Part shown: one piece after another, positions 19,410 to 28,656 of the stretch | How the letters are laid out: each line of letters begins with the position of its first letter | Numbering within the stretch: the stretch's first letter is position 1 | From: Leeuwenhoekiella nanhaiensis | GTDB taxonomy: Bacteria; Bacteroidota; Bacteroidia; Flavobacteriales; Flavobacteriaceae | DNA: 64,000 bases | Direction of reading: 5' to 3' | Assembly (NCBI RefSeq): GCF_002744755.1 | Contig: NZ_KZ319288.1 | Location: forward strand, 1-64,000 | Translations under genes and position numbers: made by a program | Notes under the pieces: model-generated | Seen by the model: the letters and a program-made list of their open reading frames with translations, nothing else | What the model was told of the DNA's origin: nothing | Databases searched by the model: none

Positions 19410-21095
19410 ATGAGATTTTTTGCTCTTTTAACGGCGCTAACACTAATCGCTTCCTGCAAATCGCAGACTGAAACACCAGGTGAAGAAGTTTCTGCAATGC
19501 AACGGCCCAATATTTTGTGGATTGTAACCGAAGACATCAGCCCTACATTGTCTATGTATGGCGATTCTACCGCACAAACACCTAATCTGGATGCGCTGGC
19601 TAGAGAGAGCTTGATTTATGACAAGGCTTATTCGGTAGTTGGGGTTTGTGCCCCATCACGCTCGGCTATCGTTACCGGGATGTATCCTACAAGTCTGGGA
19701 ACTATGCATATGCGTACCGGTCGAGATATTCAATCCTGGGGTACACGGGAGTATAGCAAATCTGTTGGTCGGGTAGACCTGGCGGGGGATTCGATTAGGG
19801 AGTACGCTGCGGTTATTCCGGAATATGTACGCGGCTTTCCCGAATACCTGAGAAAAGCAGGCTATTTCACCACAAACCATCAAAAAACAGACTATCAGTT
19901 TGCTATTCCGGTTACGGTTTGGGACCAAAACAGCAACGATGCGCACTGGCGCAATCGGGGAGAAGGGCAGCCGTTTTTCTCGGTCTTTAATTTTGACGTA
20001 ACCCACGAAAGCAAAATCTGGAAAAATGCCGATTTACCGCTAACTGTAAATACAGACAGCGTGCCTTTACCGCCGTATTATCCCGATACCGAAACTTCTC
20101 GCACCGATGTGGCACGCAATTACAGCAACATCGAATTGCTTGATAAGCAGGTAGGTAAACTCATCGCTCAGCTTAAGGAGGATGGACTATACGACAACAC
20201 CATCATTTTCTTTTACAGCGATCACGGCGGACCTTTACCACGCCAAAAACGCGAAATCTATGAGAGTGGCCTCCACGTGCCGTTTATGGTCAAAAACGTC
20301 AGCGGAACCACCGGTCGAACCGATCGGTTGATTTCTTTTGTGGATTTGGCACCAACGGTGCTAAACCTTGCCGGTGTTGAGATTCCCGATTACATACAGG
20401 GTAAAGCCTTTATGGGAGCGCAGGATGAAGCGCCCCGGCAATATGTCTTTGGAACTTCAGACCGTTTTGATGAGATCACCGACCGTTCGCGGGCAGTTTT
20501 TGACAAGCAGTATGTGTATGTGATGAATGATTTTCCGGAAAAAACCTGGTATAAGGACATCAGCTACCGCTTGCAAATCCCGATGATGCAGGAATTACTG
20601 CAATTATATAAGTCTAAAGGCTTAAACGAAGCCCAGGAAGCCTGGTTTAACACTCGTACTGCCGATGAGTTGTACGATGTGAATGCAGACCCACATACTA
20701 TGAATAACCTGATTGACGATCCCAAATATGCTGAGGTACGCAAGCGTATGCGCGCAGCCTTGCTGGAATTTAGAGATCAACATATGGATTATGGGATGAT
20801 GCCTGAAGCCCAATTGATTGAGCAAATGTGGCCCGGTTTTGAACAACCCGTGACGGAAGCTGTAAGCCTGACTACCACAAAGACAAACGGAAAAACGGAA
20901 GTAAACCTTGCTTCAGAAACTCAGGGTGCTTCGGTTGCCTATATTCTTTCAGAAGGACCCATCACTAATCTGGATTTTAACAGCGGCTGGCAGGTGTATT
21001 TTGAGCCCATAGCGGTCAAAAAAGGACAGGTGTTGTACACGATGGCGCAACGTATTGGTTTCCGCGAAAGCGAAATAAAAAGCGAGCAGTTTTGA
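19410..21095 (+). CDS. S1-family sulfatase 5 lipoprotein with C-terminal chitobiase-like domain
   Basis: Cys-type sulfatase with CAPSR (Cys80) and lipobox LIASC (Cys16). The first metal motif reads TEDIS rather than the usual DD; the second (YSDHGGPLPRQKRE) is normal and resembles heparan N-sulfatase-like enzymes of S1_8 type. After the sulfatase fold, residues about 490-561 (GASVAYILSEGP, VYFEPIAVKKGQVLY, RIGFRESEI) look like the small CHB_HEX_C-type beta domain, probably a structural or binding module. A 61-base gap separates it from GH10, so it is still likely in the operon. Confidence 0.88.
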   Translation: MRFFALLTALTLIASCKSQTETPGEEVSAMQRPNILWIVTEDISPTLSMYGDSTAQTPNLDALARESLIYDKAYSVVGVCAPSRSAIVTGMYPTSLGTMHMRTGRDIQSWGTREYSKSVGRVDLAGDSIREYAAVIPEYVRGFPEYLRKAGYFTTNHQKTDYQFAIPVTVWDQNSNDAHWRNRGEGQPFFSVFNFDVTHESKIWKNADLPLTVNTDSVPLPPYYPDTETSRTDVARNYSNIELLDKQVGKLIAQLKEDGLYDNTIIFFYSDHGGPLPRQKREIYESGLHVPFMVKNVSGTTGRTDRLISFVDLAPTVLNLAGVEIPDYIQGKAFMGAQDEAPRQYVFGTSDRFDEITDRSRAVFDKQYVYVMNDFPEKTWYKDISYRLQIPMMQELLQLYKSKGLNEAQEAWFNTRTADELYDVNADPHTMNNLIDDPKYAEVRKRMRAALLEFRDQHMDYGMMPEAQLIEQMWPGFEQPVTEAVSLTTTKTNGKTEVNLASETQGASVAYILSEGPITNLDFNSGWQVYFEPIAVKKGQVLYTMAQRIGFRESEIKSEQF

Positions 21096-21170
21096 TTCGA
21101 GTGGACTATAAATAGGCTTAAAGAACTATATGAATAAGACAGCTGCAAATTTGATTAATCTCATTAAAAA

Positions 21171-22964
21171 ATGAAACTCAGCTATACTTTCTCTTGTTTA
21201 CTACTTTGTATCAGCCTTGCCTTTGGACAGAAAAAAGCCGGTTACAAAGAGCAGTGGCAATTTCCTGCACCAGATTCTTCCTTTTATGTCACTGAAAATC
21301 AACAAAAGGAATTGTATGCTACAGAGGAGGAGATGAACTGGTTTAAAGATGCAAAGCTGGGAATCTTCGTACATTGGGGACCTGCATTACTCGAAACTAA
21401 CGTGTTGAGTTGGGGAAGAAATGGGGAGAGACCGGGAGCCGGTAAACCTGCAAATAAAGGTATAGATCCCGATATCTATGATAATTTATACAAGCAATTT
21501 AATCCTGTAAATTTTGATGCCGATAAATGGATGCAACAAGTAAAGGACTGGGGAGCAGAATATATTGTCTTTACAGCAAAGCATCATGATGGTTTCGCTT
21601 TTTTTGATGCCCATAACACGGATTATACCATAATGCACACCCCATACGGCAAGGATATCTGCAAAGAGCTCGCAGATGCTGCTCACAAAGCCGGGGTTAA
21701 ACTATTCTGGTACTATTCACAGCCAGATTGGGTGCATCCTGATAATTTACGAGAGAAGCATTACGAAAATTATTTGCCTTACATGAAATCTCATATTAAG
21801 CAGCTCTTCACTGAATATGGTAAGATAGATGGTGTTTTTTGGGATCATTTGGCCACCAAATACTGGCAATGGGATTCGTATCACGTGCTTAAGGATATGA
21901 AGTTTTGGCAACCGGGACTTATTAGCAATGCCCGTACAGGTTTTGATTGGCCATTAGCAGATCGTGGGGATTATGATACTCCAGAACAAAGCTTGGGTCC
22001 TATAGACCATCACAGGTACTGGGAAGCTTGTCTTACGATGACCGATAAATGGCTTTACAGCCCTAAAGGACCCATTAAATCTGCAGAGACCATATTAGGA
22101 ATGTTGATTCAGGTTGCCGGTAACGGAGGTAATTTATTATTAAATCTTGGGCCTAATGGTAAAGGAGAATTTGTAGCCGAAGAAGCAGCACAGGCAAGGC
22201 GGGTAGGAGACTGGATTAAAGAATATGGGGAAACACTCAGAAATACCCGACGTGGAATTTATGTGGGCGGAGATTATGGAGCTTCTACGCAAGCAGGTGA
22301 TACCCTCTATATTCACGTTCTTCAAAAATTCGCAACCAATACGAAACCAGTAATTAGCTTACCCGCTTTACCAGTTTCACTAAAATCGGTACAAGGTGTG
22401 ACACCGGGCTACCAAGGATTTGAAATAAGCGATACTGATTTAAAACTGTATTTTGAGTCGGAAGCATTTAGCAGAAATATAGATAATATCGTTAAACTCG
22501 TACTGACCAAAAATCCAGAAAACCTGGAACGAATTAAAACCTGGGAAGCAAAAGCTATAGGTTCTGAAAATTTTCAAATAGAGGCTTCCTCTTTTGCTAA
22601 GTCAGGAAATGAACCTGAGGTAATTTATGAAGTGGAAGGAAATATTTTTAGCGAGGGTATTCATCTAAAATCCTGGTGGCAACCACATCAATCTGATCAG
22701 AATCCTGCTCTTAAGCTTCATTTAAATAAACCCAAACCCATCGAAACGGTTCTCATTAGTGAAAATATGCGCTCGCATTCTGTTTCAAAATTTGAGCTGC
22801 TTTCTAAAGACCAAAATGACAAATGGTCTACAATTTATACAGGAAATTACATAGGAGAAGGTTTGCGTATCAAGTTAAATGGGAATCCAGTTTATGGGAT
22901 TCAACTGCGCATATTAGAATCGAAATATCAGACTCAAATAACCGCTTTCAATATTTATGAATAA
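21171..22964 (+). CDS. GH29 alpha-L-fucosidase
   Basis: Retaining exo-fucosidase that removes terminal alpha-L-fucose. The family blocks are clear: KLGIFVHWGP, YIVFTAKHHDGFAFFDA, LFWYYSQPDW, and KIDGVFWDHLA with Asp225 as candidate nucleophile. The acid/base residue is not conserved by motif in GH29 and is not assigned. The C-terminal 130 residues (from about 465) look like a galactose-binding, F5/8-type or CBM32-like sandwich. The signal peptide ends at AFGQ. Its last 8 bases overlap the next sulfatase. By rough sampling, base composition is lower in GC than the genes before it. Confidence 0.9.
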   Translation: MKLSYTFSCLLLCISLAFGQKKAGYKEQWQFPAPDSSFYVTENQQKELYATEEEMNWFKDAKLGIFVHWGPALLETNVLSWGRNGERPGAGKPANKGIDPDIYDNLYKQFNPVNFDADKWMQQVKDWGAEYIVFTAKHHDGFAFFDAHNTDYTIMHTPYGKDICKELADAAHKAGVKLFWYYSQPDWVHPDNLREKHYENYLPYMKSHIKQLFTEYGKIDGVFWDHLATKYWQWDSYHVLKDMKFWQPGLISNARTGFDWPLADRGDYDTPEQSLGPIDHHRYWEACLTMTDKWLYSPKGPIKSAETILGMLIQVAGNGGNLLLNLGPNGKGEFVAEEAAQARRVGDWIKEYGETLRNTRRGIYVGGDYGASTQAGDTLYIHVLQKFATNTKPVISLPALPVSLKSVQGVTPGYQGFEISDTDLKLYFESEAFSRNIDNIVKLVLTKNPENLERIKTWEAKAIGSENFQIEASSFAKSGNEPEVIYEVEGNIFSEGIHLKSWWQPHQSDQNPALKLHLNKPKPIETVLISENMRSHSVSKFELLSKDQNDKWSTIYTGNYIGEGLRIKLNGNPVYGIQLRILESKYQTQITAFNIYE

Positions 22965-24366
22965 GAGTTTCATTCATTTTTTAGTACTGTTTTCCCAAAT
23001 GCTTTTGGCTCAAGATAAGCACAAGCCCAATGTATTGTTCATTCTTGCAGATGACCTTGGTATCAACGCCCTAAACTGTTATGGTAATCCTCTCGTTGAA
23101 TCCACAAATATTGATAAACTTTTTAATGAAGGAATGCACTTTGCAAATGGCTATTCTAATGACCCAACCTGTGCGCCATCACGAGCAAGTATACTGTCTG
23201 GGCAGTATGTACCACGGCATAAAGTGTATCGCGTGGCAGACCGCTATAAAAATGACCCCGAAACGTTCAGAAATATGCGCTTTTTACCACCGCCCATAAA
23301 TTCGGTAAAAGGTAGTGGTAAAGGCTTAAGTCTCGATAAAGTCACAATAGCCGAAACCTTAAAGCAGGCAGGTTACCTTACCGCATCATTCGGTAAGTGG
23401 CATTTAGGTAAGAATGAACTTCTTCCACAAAATCAGGGTTTTGACGTAGGCTATGAGATTACCGGGCATTATAATTTTAAAACAACTCCTCATCAAGAGG
23501 GAGTAGATCATTCAGCATATTCTTCAGATTTTATTACGCAACAAACCCTTTCTTTTATAAACCAAAGTGTTGAACAGAATAAGCCATTTTTCGCTTATGT
23601 ACCGTACTATCTAGTGCATAAGCCTTTAGAACCTAAGCCCGAATACCTTTCTTATTTTAAATCGAAATACAAAACTGAGGATTTAGGAGTTGATGAAATT
23701 AAAGTTTTGGCCATGATAAAAAGCCTTGACGAAAACGTGGGACAATTGCTCAATGGTTTAAAGACTTTAGGTATTGAAGAAAATACAATAGTCCTATTTG
23801 TGAGTGATAATGGTCACTATCGCACCGAAGGAAATCTTTTTACCAAGCCTTATCGCGGTTCAAAGGGCGAGACTCTTGAAGGGGGAATACGTGTCCCTTA
23901 TATTTTTAGATGGCCGGGTCAAATCAAACCCGGTTCGTCAAGTGCTCAGCCTATAATCCACGTCGATCTCTATCCAACAATTTTAGGTCTTACTGGAGTG
24001 AATACTCCTCAGAATTATATTTTAGACGGAGAGGACTTTACTCCCATACTCTATGGCAGCAGTCAAAAAAGCTTAAGAGATGCCTTAATTTGGGAGTATA
24101 CCAATTACGCACGTTGGAGTGAGCGTAGTGAGACATTTGCTTCAAGCTGGGTAAATGTTATTCAGATGGATGGTTATAAAATGACCGAAGACATCGAAAC
24201 CGGCAACTACACACTCTTTAATCTGAATACAGACCCTTATGAACAAAACAATGTTGTTTCCGAGTTCCCGGCGAAATTAAAAGAATTACAACAACGTCTG
24301 GAGCGCTGGAAAAATGAAACATCATACGAGAAACCGTTACGAAACCCGGCGTATGATAAAAAGTAA
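22957..24366 (+). CDS. S1-family sulfatase 6
   Basis: Cys-type sulfatase with CAPSR (Cys72), metal ligands in ILADDLGINAL and VSDNGHYR, and the typical C-terminal half (KGETLEGGIRVPYIFRWPG). The signal peptide ends near LLAQ with no lipobox. The start ATG lies inside the GH29 stop region (8-base overlap), so the two are translationally coupled and probably act together, for example on sulfated fucose. It is the last gene of the uninterrupted operon that begins with susC. Specificity is not assigned. Confidence 0.9.
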   Translation: MNKSFIHFLVLFSQMLLAQDKHKPNVLFILADDLGINALNCYGNPLVESTNIDKLFNEGMHFANGYSNDPTCAPSRASILSGQYVPRHKVYRVADRYKNDPETFRNMRFLPPPINSVKGSGKGLSLDKVTIAETLKQAGYLTASFGKWHLGKNELLPQNQGFDVGYEITGHYNFKTTPHQEGVDHSAYSSDFITQQTLSFINQSVEQNKPFFAYVPYYLVHKPLEPKPEYLSYFKSKYKTEDLGVDEIKVLAMIKSLDENVGQLLNGLKTLGIEENTIVLFVSDNGHYRTEGNLFTKPYRGSKGETLEGGIRVPYIFRWPGQIKPGSSSAQPIIHVDLYPTILGLTGVNTPQNYILDGEDFTPILYGSSQKSLRDALIWEYTNYARWSERSETFASSWVNVIQMDGYKMTEDIETGNYTLFNLNTDPYEQNNVVSEFPAKLKELQQRLERWKNETSYEKPLRNPAYDKK

Positions 24367-24631
24367 AAAAATATCAGGGCTGGTTTTTCCTTCAAAAGTT
24401 TGAGTTAGTATTATGCTTAATTCGCCTATATTGATTTCTGATAGGTATACTATTTCGTTATAGATTGGTACTTACGTATAATTTAAAAGTCTTTTTTTAA
24501 GGTATAAATAACTGAAATACAGTAAAATAAATCGGAATTACGCAAAACGAACCTATCCTGATGCTTTTTAAACCTTCTTCGGGCTTTGAATTAAGAAATT
24601 TGAATGTGTTCAATTAATACAAACGACCATT
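24367..24631. other. 265-base intergenic gap inside the PUL
   Basis: AT-rich, with no coding sequence seen. It probably holds the start site for the Calx-beta/GH5 segment. CAAAACGAAC at 24543-24552 differs by one base from CAAAACGGAC at 4208-4217, part of the candidate HTCS operator. No clear terminator was found. Confidence 0.4.
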
Positions 24632-26359
24632 ATGAACTTTAGATTTTTACTTATACTATCAATTTTTGCAAGCACTTTGTATTCCTGTGAAGACGAACTT
24701 ATGCAGGAAACTAACGGTACCGCTGAAGTGTTTTTCACCATTTCGGAGATACGCGAAGTTGAAAACGCCAGTCAGGCTTTGGCCTTAAACATTGGTTTAG
24801 ACAATCCGCTTCATGGTGGCGGTACGGTTGACGTATCGATTACCGGAGCAGATTACGGCAACGATTATACAACCAATGCCGGTAGCGCTAATTTTACGGT
24901 AGATATTGAACCGGGTACGCTGGTTTCTACCTTCACCATTTCGCCTGTAGATGATGAAAACATAGGAGCCAATAAGAATTTAACGATACAACTCAGTAAT
25001 GCTACCGGTAGTTTGAGTTTAGGTGAGTCCACCCAAATCAATTTTACCATTTTAGATGATGATGATCCGCTGGTGGCTTTTGTAGATTTTGAAACCGAAA
25101 CCGCAAGCATCACAGAGAATTCAACGAGTAACCTGGTTTTAAACTTCACTTTTGATCAGGTTACAACAAATGGAGGTAGCATAACTGTTAGTGGGTCTGG
25201 AGATGCAGTCTATGGGACCGATTACACCATAGCCGGTGAGGATGCTTCAAATTTTATAATTGATGTGCCTGCTGGGGCGACTTCGGCTTCCTTCGAATTA
25301 GTTCCTATTGATAACACGACTTTTGATGCCGATAAAATGGTCACTTTTGAAGTCATAGAGGTTTCAGGTGGTCTTTCAGTAGGTACTGTGAATACCATCG
25401 AAGTAACCATTGTGAACGATGATGCGGCGCCCAACCCGGTTATTGATTTTAGTAACGCAAACCCTTCAAGCTTTACTGAAGCAGACCGAACCGTTACGTT
25501 GAATTTTGTATTATCTGAAGCCACCTCTACTGAAAGTACGGTTACAATTACCGCAGGAGGGTCTGCCGCTATAGGAACTGATTATACCCTTAATGGGTCA
25601 TCTACTGCGCCTTATGAACTGGTAATTCCTGCCGGAGCGACTTCTGCAAGCATCGATCTTGAACTGGTTGACGATACCGCTACCGAAGATGATGAAGAAA
25701 TAACGTTGACCATAACCAATATTACCGGAGGTTTAGGCGCGGGAGTAGACCTTCAGCAACAAACGTTTACCCTGACTGATAATGATGCCGCCACCCCTTA
25801 CAGTTTTGCGGAAGATTTTGAGAGTGGGTCGCCTCTGGCAGATCTGGGATTCCAGACTGTACTTATTGATCAGGACTTTAGTGCCAGCAAAGTCTTTGAC
25901 ACACACAATCGTGCCGGCGAATATCCTGCTCTTGCAGATGTGAGTGGTACTAGCGACTATGGTATACAAATCTTTTACCGTAACGATCAGGAAGGAAATG
26001 GTCTGTTAGATAACGCAACCATTACTCCTGTTCAGGAAGCCCAGGGAGCGATGAGCATTTCTTATGATGTGGCTTTTGTAACAGGGTCTAATAAGAATAT
26101 CTCTGAGGTAACGCTCTACTGGTCTGATAGCTACACCGGTAATGGTACCTGGAATGAGAACGAATGGAATGCTCTGGAAACAGTTACAGCCGCTAGTTTA
26201 GAGGGAGAGGGGATAGGGCGTACACAATTTTCAAGAAGAGCATTCGATATAAATCCTTCAGCTAATTTTTACGTTGCGGTACGCATAAAACAGGAGGTAA
26301 CCGATGCCAATAATGTGGTACAATGGCGTTGCGATAATTTTCAGGTAAACTCTAAGTAA
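24632..26359 (+). CDS. Calx-beta repeat surface lipoprotein, candidate glycan-binding protein
   Basis: Lipoprotein (lipobox LYSC, Cys19) with no enzyme motif. Residues about 35-140, 145-255 and 265-385 form three Calx-beta repeats, each with the GTDYT or NDYTT strand and an ITLDD-like end (ILDDDDP, IVNDDAAP, LTDNDAATP). The last 190 residues start with YSFAEDFESGS and look like a beta-sandwich of the kind often labelled choice-of-anchor J. The same type of domain closes the lipoprotein at 29799-31496. The position downstream of SusC/D, where SusE/F-type proteins often lie, suggests a surface glycan-binding protein that extends a binding domain on a stalk. Function is inferred only from layout. 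Confidence 0.75.
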   Translation: MNFRFLLILSIFASTLYSCEDELMQETNGTAEVFFTISEIREVENASQALALNIGLDNPLHGGGTVDVSITGADYGNDYTTNAGSANFTVDIEPGTLVSTFTISPVDDENIGANKNLTIQLSNATGSLSLGESTQINFTILDDDDPLVAFVDFETETASITENSTSNLVLNFTFDQVTTNGGSITVSGSGDAVYGTDYTIAGEDASNFIIDVPAGATSASFELVPIDNTTFDADKMVTFEVIEVSGGLSVGTVNTIEVTIVNDDAAPNPVIDFSNANPSSFTEADRTVTLNFVLSEATSTESTVTITAGGSAAIGTDYTLNGSSTAPYELVIPAGATSASIDLELVDDTATEDDEEITLTITNITGGLGAGVDLQQQTFTLTDNDAATPYSFAEDFESGSPLADLGFQTVLIDQDFSASKVFDTHNRAGEYPALADVSGTSDYGIQIFYRNDQEGNGLLDNATITPVQEAQGAMSISYDVAFVTGSNKNISEVTLYWSDSYTGNGTWNENEWNALETVTAASLEGEGIGRTQFSRRAFDINPSANFYVAVRIKQEVTDANNVVQWRCDNFQVNSK

Positions 26360-26380
26360 TAAAAGTATAAACCTCAAACC

Positions 26381-28087
26381 ATGAAAAACGTTGTCAACAT
26401 ATTTTGGTTTCTTGTAGTGCTGCTATTATCCTTTGGATGTTCAACATCGGAATCTTCTGAATCTTTAGCAGATTCTAACGTTGAGGATGCATCTGCAAAA
26501 GCGAGAAACCAGCCTCAGGAACCCGCGTGTAGTGTTCCTGCTATTAATCCATTTGATATGGTAGCCCGTATGGGCAGAGGGATTAATCTGGGTAATGTAC
26601 TCAGTGCTCCTGTTGAAGGGAATTGGGCTTTGCCTGTTGAGCAAACCTACTTTCAGGATGTTGCCGCAGCAGGTTTTAAAACGGTGCGTATTCCCATTCG
26701 TTTTGATACCTACACGACTGCCCTCGCAGATGTGAATTATGAGAATAATGGTGGAAAGTATATTGCTTCGCCTGATAGTTTTCAGGTTGACAGCGCCTAT
26801 TTAGACCGTATCGAACAGGTTATCACCTGGGCTATGGGCGAAAACCTTATTGCAATAATTGATGTGCATGGGGATCACTGGTTCTGGGAAAGTTATGATG
26901 TGGGAAGTACGTATTACAAAACCGGTAATGAGCGTCTCGCTGCCGAAGATCGTTTCAGGGCGATCTGGAAGGCAATTTCTAACCGCTTTGCCTGCTATTC
27001 TGAAAATCTGCTTTTTGAAATTATGAATGAGGCGTATTTCTCTATGAGTGCTCAGGAAGTTGATTTTATCAATAGCGAAATGCTTCGTATTATCAGGGAG
27101 ACAAACCCTACGCGTAACGTCGTTGTGACCGGTGGTGGTAAAAATAGCTGGGAAGCTCCTTTGCAAATGAATAACAGCTTTTTAAACAGCGATGAGCATC
27201 TTATTGCAACCTTTCATTATTACATTCCGTTTAAATTCACCAGTTCTTCAAAAGAAAATAACAATGTGTTTGACTGGGGATCTCAAACCGATATCAATTT
27301 AGTTAACACGCATTTTGATGCGGTTGAAAGTTGGGCACAAACAGTAAATAAGCCGGTGCTTTTAGGAGAATTTGGTGCGGATAACGTATGTGGTTTTAAT
27401 TATGACACAGGGCAGTGCGGTGCTTTCGGTGGTCCCACTGAAGCCGCACGGGAAGCATACCACAGTTATATTGCAGATGCTGCACTGGCACGCGGATTTG
27501 CCTGCACCGTTTGGGACGCCGGGCATAAATCAAACAAGACCATTTACCGGGCCGATGATCGAAGCTGGGTAAATTCAGTAAAAAACGCAGTGCTTGGTAT
27601 ACAGGACTTTTGTACCGCATCACAGTTTATTGCCAATGCAGATATAGAATGTGGAACTGATACAGGTTGGTCTCTACTTGCCAAAAACGGCGCTGATGCT
27701 ATTCTACAGTCTGCAGAGCCACAGGATGTAGCCCAGGGAAGCACAACTATAAATTTGCAGGTCAGCAGTACTGCAAATCTGAATGATGTCATCCTAAACA
27801 ATACAACTAGTGCCGGACAGGAATGGGCTGGTAAGCGCTTACGCATAAGTTGCACCGCAAAAGCAGAGACGGCCGCTCAGGTATTTAAAATGCGTTTAAA
27901 GGCAACAGGAGTTACAGCAACCACCTACAACGGTTCACCTACGCTTAATCTCAGTAACGCGTACCAGACTTATAGTTTTGACTATGATTTACCTGCAGAT
28001 CTTCTGGAAATTCAATTTCAATTGATTTGCGGAAGTCAGGCCGGTAATTACTGGTTTGACGATTTTACAGTAGAAATCTTGAATTAA
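26381..28087 (+). CDS. GH5 endo-glycosidase lipoprotein with C-terminal CBM-like domain
   Basis: Cellulase-family (GH5) retaining endo-beta-glycanase. The lipobox SFGC puts it on the cell surface or in the periplasm. The TIM barrel (about 55-400) shows GRGINLGNVL, KTVRIPIRF and IIDVHGDHW; the acid/base is Glu217 in FEIMNEAY and the nucleophile Glu330 in LLGEFGAD. Residues about 410-568 (IANADIECGTDTGW through YWFDDFTVEIL) form a CBM4/9-like beta-sandwich. GH5 covers beta-1,4 and beta-1,3 glucanases, mannanases and xylanases, and the subfamily was not assigned. It lies 21 bases after the Calx-beta lipoprotein, so binding and cutting are probably co-expressed. Confidence 0.9.
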   Translation: MKNVVNIFWFLVVLLLSFGCSTSESSESLADSNVEDASAKARNQPQEPACSVPAINPFDMVARMGRGINLGNVLSAPVEGNWALPVEQTYFQDVAAAGFKTVRIPIRFDTYTTALADVNYENNGGKYIASPDSFQVDSAYLDRIEQVITWAMGENLIAIIDVHGDHWFWESYDVGSTYYKTGNERLAAEDRFRAIWKAISNRFACYSENLLFEIMNEAYFSMSAQEVDFINSEMLRIIRETNPTRNVVVTGGGKNSWEAPLQMNNSFLNSDEHLIATFHYYIPFKFTSSSKENNNVFDWGSQTDINLVNTHFDAVESWAQTVNKPVLLGEFGADNVCGFNYDTGQCGAFGGPTEAAREAYHSYIADAALARGFACTVWDAGHKSNKTIYRADDRSWVNSVKNAVLGIQDFCTASQFIANADIECGTDTGWSLLAKNGADAILQSAEPQDVAQGSTTINLQVSSTANLNDVILNNTTSAGQEWAGKRLRISCTAKAETAAQVFKMRLKATGVTATTYNGSPTLNLSNAYQTYSFDYDLPADLLEIQFQLICGSQAGNYWFDDFTVEILN

Positions 28088-28115
28088 ATTAATAACACAT
28101 TAAAAACAACGAATT

Positions 28116-28451
28116 ATGAAAAAATTACTTTTTACCTTATTACTAATTGGCGGAATGAGTATTAGCGCTCACGCACAATCGGACAAGATCAAAGAAAAAG
28201 CAGCAGAAAAGACCGAAGAACTTAATGCACAGATTATTGCCGGAGATGCTTCACTGGCTTTGTCTGATGAACAAAAGGAGCAATTATCTGCCATTTATAC
28301 CGAAATGCTTACAGCTATGAAAAAGGTGCGGAAAAACGACGGGGATCAGGAGGAAATGAAAGAGGCTCGAAAGGAATACAACAAGCGTATTTTTGGTGAA
28401 ATATTGACCAAAGAACAGCGCAAAGCTCGCAGAGCCGGTAAAGATGAATAA
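28116..28451 (+). CDS. Small secreted helical protein (LTxxQ/Spy-like)
   Basis: Protein of 111 residues with a clear signal peptide (cleavage after AHAQ, about 21) and a mature part that is nearly all charged helix. The blocks LSDEQKEQLSAIYTEML and ILTKEQRKARRAG resemble the LTxxQ helices of CpxP/Spy-type periplasmic chaperones, but the match is weak. It lies 28 bases behind GH5 and in front of a terminator, so it is probably the last gene of the PUL transcript. A role in periplasmic protein care or envelope stress during PUL expression is possible. Confidence 0.75.
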   Translation: MKKLLFTLLLIGGMSISAHAQSDKIKEKAAEKTEELNAQIIAGDASLALSDEQKEQLSAIYTEMLTAMKKVRKNDGDQEEMKEARKEYNKRIFGEILTKEQRKARRAGKDE

Positions 28452-28482
28452 GTTTGATTGCTTATATTTTTAATTGAAGAAG

Positions 28483-28509
28483 AACCTTCCGGAAACGGGA
28501 GGTTTTTTT
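28483..28509 (+). terminator. Terminator closing the PUL operon
   Basis: AACCTTCC (28483-28490) pairs with GGGAGGTT (28497-28504), with one G-T wobble, and is followed by a run of T. It lies 30 bases after the last plus-strand stop codon. Confidence 0.75.
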
Positions 28510-28602
28510 ATGCCCTAGTATCTTAGTATGGGGAAATGTAAATAGGAAATATAAAGGCACGTACTGATTACTTTGCTCTAAAGCGGCAGGGGAATAAGCA
28601 GG

Positions 28603-28630
28603 AAAAACCCGGCAATAAGGGACGGGTTTT
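28603..28630 (-). terminator. Terminator of the minus-strand GH12-like gene
   Basis: AAAACCCG (28604-28611) and CGGGTTTT (28623-28630) form a stem. Read on the minus strand it ends in a T-run and lies about 26 bases after the stop of the gene at 28657-29682. Confidence 0.65.
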
Positions 28631-28656
28631 AAATTTAGAGGTGAAAGGGAATTCTT

